Assembly: GCF_000237925.1 (NCBI RefSeq)
Contig: NC_031502.1
Coordinates: 25,118,696-25,182,695, forward strand
Origin: Schistosoma mansoni
Lineage: Eukaryota; Platyhelminthes; Trematoda; Strigeidida; Schistosomatidae
Direction: 5' to 3'
DNA: 64,000 nt
Every line of letters starts with the position of its first letter. Position 1 is the first letter of the stretch. The position numbers were made by a program, and so were the translations under genes. The notes below the pieces were generated by a model, which was given only the letters and a program-made list of their open reading frames with translations, was not told the DNA's origin and searched no databases. Shown piece after piece: positions 63,230 to 64,000 of this stretch.

Positions 63230-63729
63230 CCGATTCCGAACGGACTCGAGACATTGGTTAGAATTAAGGGTGAGATATCGTGCTTATTGACTGAGAATTA
63301 GTTAACTCTTAAAGTAATTATTATCAAATACAACGATAGAATTTTGAAAAAAAAAAATGTGTTTTTACATCTTCAGTGGAGTTATTGTTTTGCTAATCAA
63401 CTAGTGGTACCCTTGCCTCGTTAACTTATCGATTGACCAGATTCTGTCTATTTTATTTCCAAATTCAGTTGTCTTTGTAATGAGAGGTTCAGAAGTTGAA
63501 TTATGCCGTGTTTATTTGCATACCCATCAAAAAAGGGAAATCACATAATGGTTGGAAAGCCTCATAAGAATTCTGATCTAAATGTGAATGGAATATTCTG
63601 AATATACAGATTATTCACCTAGACAAGGTGATCAATTTTATATTGTTATCTGAGACTGTTTGATCACTTATGAATACTTATGCGTTGTAAACCTTCTCAT
63701 TGGGTTTCGGTAATTACTTACTGAAGACT
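63230..63729. other. Spacer between duplication edge and LINE end
   Basis: AT-rich with a short A10 tract near 63346; no gene or repeat recognised. Confidence 0.4.
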
Positions 63730-64000
63730 GTTACCATTCATACAGCGTAGACCACCGACCGAGAGTCTCCAACCAACTCCGTTCACAGCCCTTTTTCATA
63801 GTCGTTCCAGACTACTATCCATTCTTTTGATGTCTGGCTCCAATTCCTGGAGCAATGTGTTTCCTGGTCTTACTCTTTTTTCGCCTTGAGGGTTCCAAGT
63901 TAGGGCTCATCTTGTGATGCAGTCTGATGATTCCTACAATGTGTCCTATCCAGAGTCTTTTCCTAATTCCTTCTTCATCTGAAAGCTGATTTTGTTCTCT
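63730..64000 (-). mobile_element. Type A LINE 3' end, minus strand, runs out of the window
   Basis: The reverse complement of 63730-64000 is identical, base for base by eye, to 5303-5573. It shares the same two in-frame stops in the polyprotein 3' end. The flanks differ immediately beyond GAATGGTAAC, so both share the same 3' terminus. Confidence 0.9.

Noticed and set aside
1-64000. CRISPR arrays, rRNA genes, tRNA genes, operons
   Set aside because: No regular spaced repeats, no rRNA or cloverleaf sequences noticed, and the window is eukaryotic with introns.

Overview
The window is AT-rich, intron-rich eukaryotic DNA from a flatworm, almost certainly a Schistosoma-type blood fluke. The evidence is a Boudicca/CsRn1-like Ty3/gypsy element and its solo LTRs, two fluke-type LINE families in many broken copies, a decayed Sm-alpha-like hammerhead ribozyme, and two host genes with short exons and long repeat-filled introns. 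Two runs of exactly 200 N (30772-30971 and 35530-35729) are assembly gaps.

Left part, minus strand (1310-9308): a MAX-like bHLH-leucine-zipper gene. I could join four coding exons in frame. The first intron appears to be GC-AG, and the third coding exon offers two endings: a stop read directly, or a strong GTGAGT donor leading to a 217-residue Ser/Thr-rich tail. A decayed LINE (2985-5573) sits antisense in the third intron.

Middle (10420-28020): a repeat graveyard. It holds a broken Ty3/gypsy fossil with a tRNA-Trp-type primer site, LINE pieces, a second Ty3/gypsy fossil (17537-22463, minus strand) with near-identical LTRs and a 387-bp solo LTR of another element nested inside it (5-bp target duplication), and an older solo LTR (23939-24272). 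I recognised no host gene in this stretch.

Right part, plus strand (29505-55021): an L(3)MBT-like chromatin reader gene. Ten coding exons join in frame to 1189 residues: three MBT repeats, a C2HC zinc finger, an AT-hook and a C-terminal SAM domain. Its introns hold LINE pieces, AT microsatellites and the hammerhead remnant. MAX and this gene are divergent, about 20 kb apart.

Far right (55165-64000): more LINE pieces, then a near-identical second copy of the L(3)MBT second-intron region including its first MBT exon (31374-34103 repeated at 60500-63229 with a constant offset of 29126). The window ends in a minus-strand LINE 3' end that is base-for-base identical over 271 bp to the 3' end of the LINE in the MAX intron.

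The two genes would both act in the nucleus, MAX as an E-box-binding dimer partner and the MBT protein as a methyl-lysine reader. No new multi-gene system is evident. The strongest leads are the GC-AG intron, the alternative MAX tail, the duplicated MBT exon beside an assembly gap, the identical dead LINE ends, and the nested solo LTR.
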